Origin: Glycomyces buryatensis
Lineage (GTDB): Bacteria; Actinomycetota; Actinomycetes; Mycobacteriales; Micromonosporaceae
Length of the DNA: 64,000 bases
Direction: 5' to 3'
NCBI RefSeq assembly: GCF_004912275.1
Contig: NZ_STGY01000001.1
Coordinates: 1-64,000, forward strand
Of the stretch, positions 61,682 to 64,000 are shown in pieces. Under the pieces are notes generated by a model. The model had not been told where the DNA came from and ran no database searches. It saw only the letters and a list, made by a program, of their open reading frames with translations. A program made the translations under genes and the position numbers. Position 1 is the first letter of the stretch. Each line of letters starts with the position of its first letter.

Positions 61682-62467
61682 ATGAACATCGGCGATCAAA
61701 TCAATGTGCTGCGAACCGAGGGGGAACGGATCGCTGTCGCTGGTGGTGAGCTCGCACTAACCGCAGCCGTACCGACGTGCCCAGGATGGATTGTCAAGGA
61801 CCTCTTGACCCACATCGGCACCGTCCACCGCTGGGCCAGGGCGATCGTCGCCGGCGCACTCGACCACGACCCCCGCAAGCACGAGTTCCAGCGTGTCGTA
61901 GGAGCCCCCCCGCCCCACGACGAACTGCTGGTCGATTGGGTCCGCGTGGGCCTGTCCAGGCTTGCGTCGACCCTTGAGGAGGCACCCGAGGACCTGCACT
62001 GCTGGCAGACCTTCCCGGCCGAGTCCTCGCGCCGGTTCTGGGTGCGCAGGCAGGCCCATGAGACGACGATCCACCGCGTCGACGCCGAGCAGGCGAGGGG
62101 CGACGAGATCTCCCCGATCAACCCCGCCTTCGCCACCGACGGCATCGACGAACTGCTGCTGGGCTTCCACGGGAGGCCCTCGAGCCGGGTGCGCGCGCTG
62201 CACCCCTCGGTGCTCCACATCCACGCGACCGACCTGGCACCGGGTCGCGGGGACTGGTACGTGCACCCCACCGACACCGGGCCGCTGGTGACCTTCAGCG
62301 AAGTCGAGTCCCCGCACTGCACGATCGAGGGACCGGTGGAGCTGCTGTACCTGGCGCTGTGGAATCGCTTGCCCTTCGACGACCTGTTGGTACACGGCGA
62401 CCAAGCGCTACTTCAGTTGTGGCGCAACTACTCCGCCGTTCGATGGGTAGACCCTGTGGACGTTTAG
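61682..62467 (+). CDS. Maleylpyruvate isomerase-family (MDMPI/DinB-fold) mycothiol-dependent protein
   Basis: This 261-residue protein's N-terminal four-helix MDMPI domain has VPTCPGWIVKDLLTHIGTVHRWA with the first His ligand, and RRQAHETTIHRVDAEQA with the remaining ligands (HExxxHR). The C-terminal SCP2-like domain ends ALWNRLPFDDLLVHGD. Relatives use mycothiol as cofactor, with unknown reactions in most cases. ATG 61682 is used, giving NIGDQINVLRTEGERI; the longer frame to 61631 lacks support. It is monocistronic. Confidence 0.85.
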   Translation: MNIGDQINVLRTEGERIAVAGGELALTAAVPTCPGWIVKDLLTHIGTVHRWARAIVAGALDHDPRKHEFQRVVGAPPPHDELLVDWVRVGLSRLASTLEEAPEDLHCWQTFPAESSRRFWVRRQAHETTIHRVDAEQARGDEISPINPAFATDGIDELLLGFHGRPSSRVRALHPSVLHIHATDLAPGRGDWYVHPTDTGPLVTFSEVESPHCTIEGPVELLYLALWNRLPFDDLLVHGDQALLQLWRNYSAVRWVDPVDV

Positions 62468-62602
62468 CGACTAGAGCGCTACAGAATGAAGCCGCCGGTC
62501 AAGGACGCGCTGCTCACAAGATCGTCCAAAATGCGCCGAAGCGGAGGTATCGGACCCGAAACGGCCGCAGTGCGGTGCCACCGTTCGGAGGTCCGGTGCC
62601 CG

Positions 62603-62614
62603 TAAGCTCTCGGT
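62603..62614 (+). promoter_or_regulatory. Leaderless promoter -10 (TAAGCT) of the YibE/F gene
   Basis: TAAGCT (62603-62608) ends 6 nt before GTG 62615. Confidence 0.58.
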
Positions 62615-63877
62615 GTGCATCGAGAACGACTCGCAGCCGCGGACTCCGTCCCCCGTGCGGCCCTTTGGATTCTCATCCCCGCTGCGCTCATCACCGCCCT
62701 GGGCATGGTCCTGCTGTGGCCCTACGGACTCGACCGGGCCGAGGACGCCGGCTTCGGCGTGGAGGTCGACGGCCACGTCATCTCCGTCCACGAGACCGAG
62801 TGCGACGAGAGCCAGGCGGAGCTGTCCGAGCAGCTCCAGGCCGACGTGTGCGGCGACGTGCTGGTGCGGCTCACCAGCGGCGACCAGGCGGGCGAGGAGA
62901 TCCTGGTCGACATCCCGTCCGGCCCGGGCGCGCCCGAGGTCGCCGCCGGGGACGAGGTCATTCTCATCTACACGCCCGATTCGGTCTCGGGCCTGCAGTA
63001 CAGCATCATCGACCACGACCGGTCCAGTGCACTGTGGGCGCTGGTCATCGCGTTCGCGCTGGCCGTGGTCGCCTTCGGGCGCTGGAAGGGCGCGCGGTCG
63101 CTGGTGAGCCTGGGGCTGACGTTCGCGATCGTGCTGCTGTTCGTGGTTCCCGCCATCCTGGACGGTTCGTCGCCGATGTTGGTGGCGATCGTCGGCTCGG
63201 CCGCGATCATGCTCTTGTCCCTGTACATCTCGCACGGGTGGAACCGGACCACGACGGTGGCGGTGCTGGGGACGCTGGCGTCGCTGGTGCTCACGGGGAT
63301 ACTGGCGGGCGGCGCGGTGAACCTGGCGCAGCTCACCGGGGTGCTGGACGAGGAGACGACGACGCTGGCGATGCAGTACCCGATTGACATGTCGGGGCTG
63401 CTGCTGGCGGGGATCCTCATCGGCGCGCTCGGCGTGATCGACGACGTGACCGTCTCGCAGGCGGCCACTGTGGACGAATTGACGAAGGCGAACCCGAAGT
63501 GGGGGCCGGCGCGACTGTTCCGCTCGGGAATGCGCGTGGGGCGCGACCACCTGACGAGCGTGGTGAACACGCTGGTGCTGGCGTACGCGGGAGCGTCGCT
63601 GCCGCTGCTGGTGCTCATCGCGGCGGCGAACCGTCCGCTGGGGCAGGTGCTGACGAGCCAGACGATCGCGACCGAGATCGCGAGGTCGGTGGTCGGCACG
63701 CTCGGGTTGATCGCGGCGGTCCCGATCACGACCTGGATGGCGGCGGCGCTGGCGCACCGGAAGCCGCCGAGGGAGAAGGCCCCGAAGGAACCGAAGCGCC
63801 CCCGCCCGAAGCCTCCGACTTCGGGGGAGAGCTGGGACGAGGAAGACTCCCGTTTTCCGCCCTCGCAGTTGCGGTAG
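62615..63877 (+). CDS. YibE/F family multi-helix membrane protein
   Basis: This 420-residue protein has one N-terminal helix, an extracytoplasmic domain (about 45-130, VEVDGHVISVHETECDESQ, with two Cys), then about seven helices. The conserved YibE/F region is VAVLGTLASLVLTGILAGGAVNLAQLTG...LLLAGILIGALGVIDDVTVSQAATVDEL...GRDHLTSVVNTLVLAYAGASLPLL. A Pro/Lys tail ends the protein. Function in the family is unknown; a transport or envelope role has been proposed. GTG 62615 is supported by TAAGCT 6 nt upstream. Confidence 0.88.
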   Translation: MHRERLAAADSVPRAALWILIPAALITALGMVLLWPYGLDRAEDAGFGVEVDGHVISVHETECDESQAELSEQLQADVCGDVLVRLTSGDQAGEEILVDIPSGPGAPEVAAGDEVILIYTPDSVSGLQYSIIDHDRSSALWALVIAFALAVVAFGRWKGARSLVSLGLTFAIVLLFVVPAILDGSSPMLVAIVGSAAIMLLSLYISHGWNRTTTVAVLGTLASLVLTGILAGGAVNLAQLTGVLDEETTTLAMQYPIDMSGLLLAGILIGALGVIDDVTVSQAATVDELTKANPKWGPARLFRSGMRVGRDHLTSVVNTLVLAYAGASLPLLVLIAAANRPLGQVLTSQTIATEIARSVVGTLGLIAAVPITTWMAAALAHRKPPREKAPKEPKRPRPKPPTSGESWDEEDSRFPPSQLR

Positions 63878-64000
63878 CGGGGCCGATTGCGAGGGACTTT
63901 CGCATGCGGAGGCTCCCCCGCTTCGAACGTAGCGCGAGGGTCCGACGGCGACGGAATCGCCCGGTCATTGCCTTTGCCCTCCTTCGGGATTGCCCGATTG
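63878..64000. other. Window edge, no gene recognised
   Basis: These 123 nt follow the YibE/F stop. A reverse frame runs through here into the YibE/F gene but is basic and low-complexity, so it is taken as a shadow. Nothing else is seen. Confidence 0.4.

Noticed and set aside
1-64000. tRNA genes, rRNA genes and CRISPR arrays
   Set aside because: Intergenic regions were read for cloverleaf ends, CCA-type tails and regularly spaced repeats; none was found. The tandem repeats present are head-to-tail without spacers.

Overview
This 64 kb window comes from a high-GC Gram-positive bacterium of the phylum Actinomycetota. The evidence is the GC-rich coding throughout, frequent GTG/TTG starts, leaderless promoters, ThyX instead of ThyA, ClgR-PspA-PspM envelope-stress genes, a mycothiol-type MDMPI-fold protein and an LppM-like lipoprotein. 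The gene order from about 30 to 54 kb resembles the mycobacterial pspM-pspA-clgR-pgsA ... ftsK ... rnj-dapA-thyX ... dapB-pepR-pnp-rpsO-ribF region. A filamentous actinomycete (Glycomycetaceae or Micromonosporaceae type) is my guess, not proven by the sequence. I found no rRNA, tRNA, CRISPR array or prophage.

Layout. 0-12 kb holds accessory and metabolic genes: an APH-fold kinase, a small unknown gene, a solitary SRA-like/PD-(D/E)XK protein that looks like a type IV restriction enzyme, a flavin reductase-like protein, a KsdD-like FAD dehydrogenase, a class A penicillin-binding protein, a divergent PLP-aldolase / sugar-lactone oxidase pair, a membrane protein and a VapBC-type toxin-antitoxin pair. 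12.3-19.5 kb carries a RibD-like reductase followed by a DNA-end-processing set: HerA-like ATPase, SbcD (Mre11), SbcC (Rad50) and a protein I interpret as a NurA-type nuclease. This is the most interesting block of the window. 19.6-28.9 kb has a secreted lytic transglycosylase, a PadR/HAAS regulator pair, gltX with an FAH-family enzyme, a lone TnpB, a secreted beta-propeller and cimA. cimA lies behind a leader peptide and terminator hairpin typical of transcription attenuation.

29-39 kb has an LPSTG-anchored protein, the pspM-pspA-clgR-pgsA-rimO genes, a lipoprotein, ftsK with a histone-like basic tail, and an SDR gene overlapping a membrane ORF that has no normal start codon. 39.5-44 kb has a Phd/PIN toxin-antitoxin pair between two near-identical terminators, then rnj, dapA and thyX. 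44-54 kb has an RHH regulator with a DUF4097 protein, envelope proteins, and dapB-pepR-pnp-rpsO-ribF. 54-64 kb has a secreted PLD-like protein with altered HKD motifs, an AglEFG-like sugar ABC transporter divergent from a GH1 beta-glucosidase with a CebR-like operator between them, a TenI/ThiE protein, an MDMPI-fold protein and a YibE/F membrane protein.

Regulatory structure is unusually readable. At least a dozen genes have a TANNNT -10 box ending 6-7 nt before the start codon (leaderless mRNAs). Several of these -10 boxes sit inside inverted-repeat operators. A family of about 30-nt stem-loops with CTAG at the stem base and a GTTY..RAAC core recurs four times near gene 3' ends.
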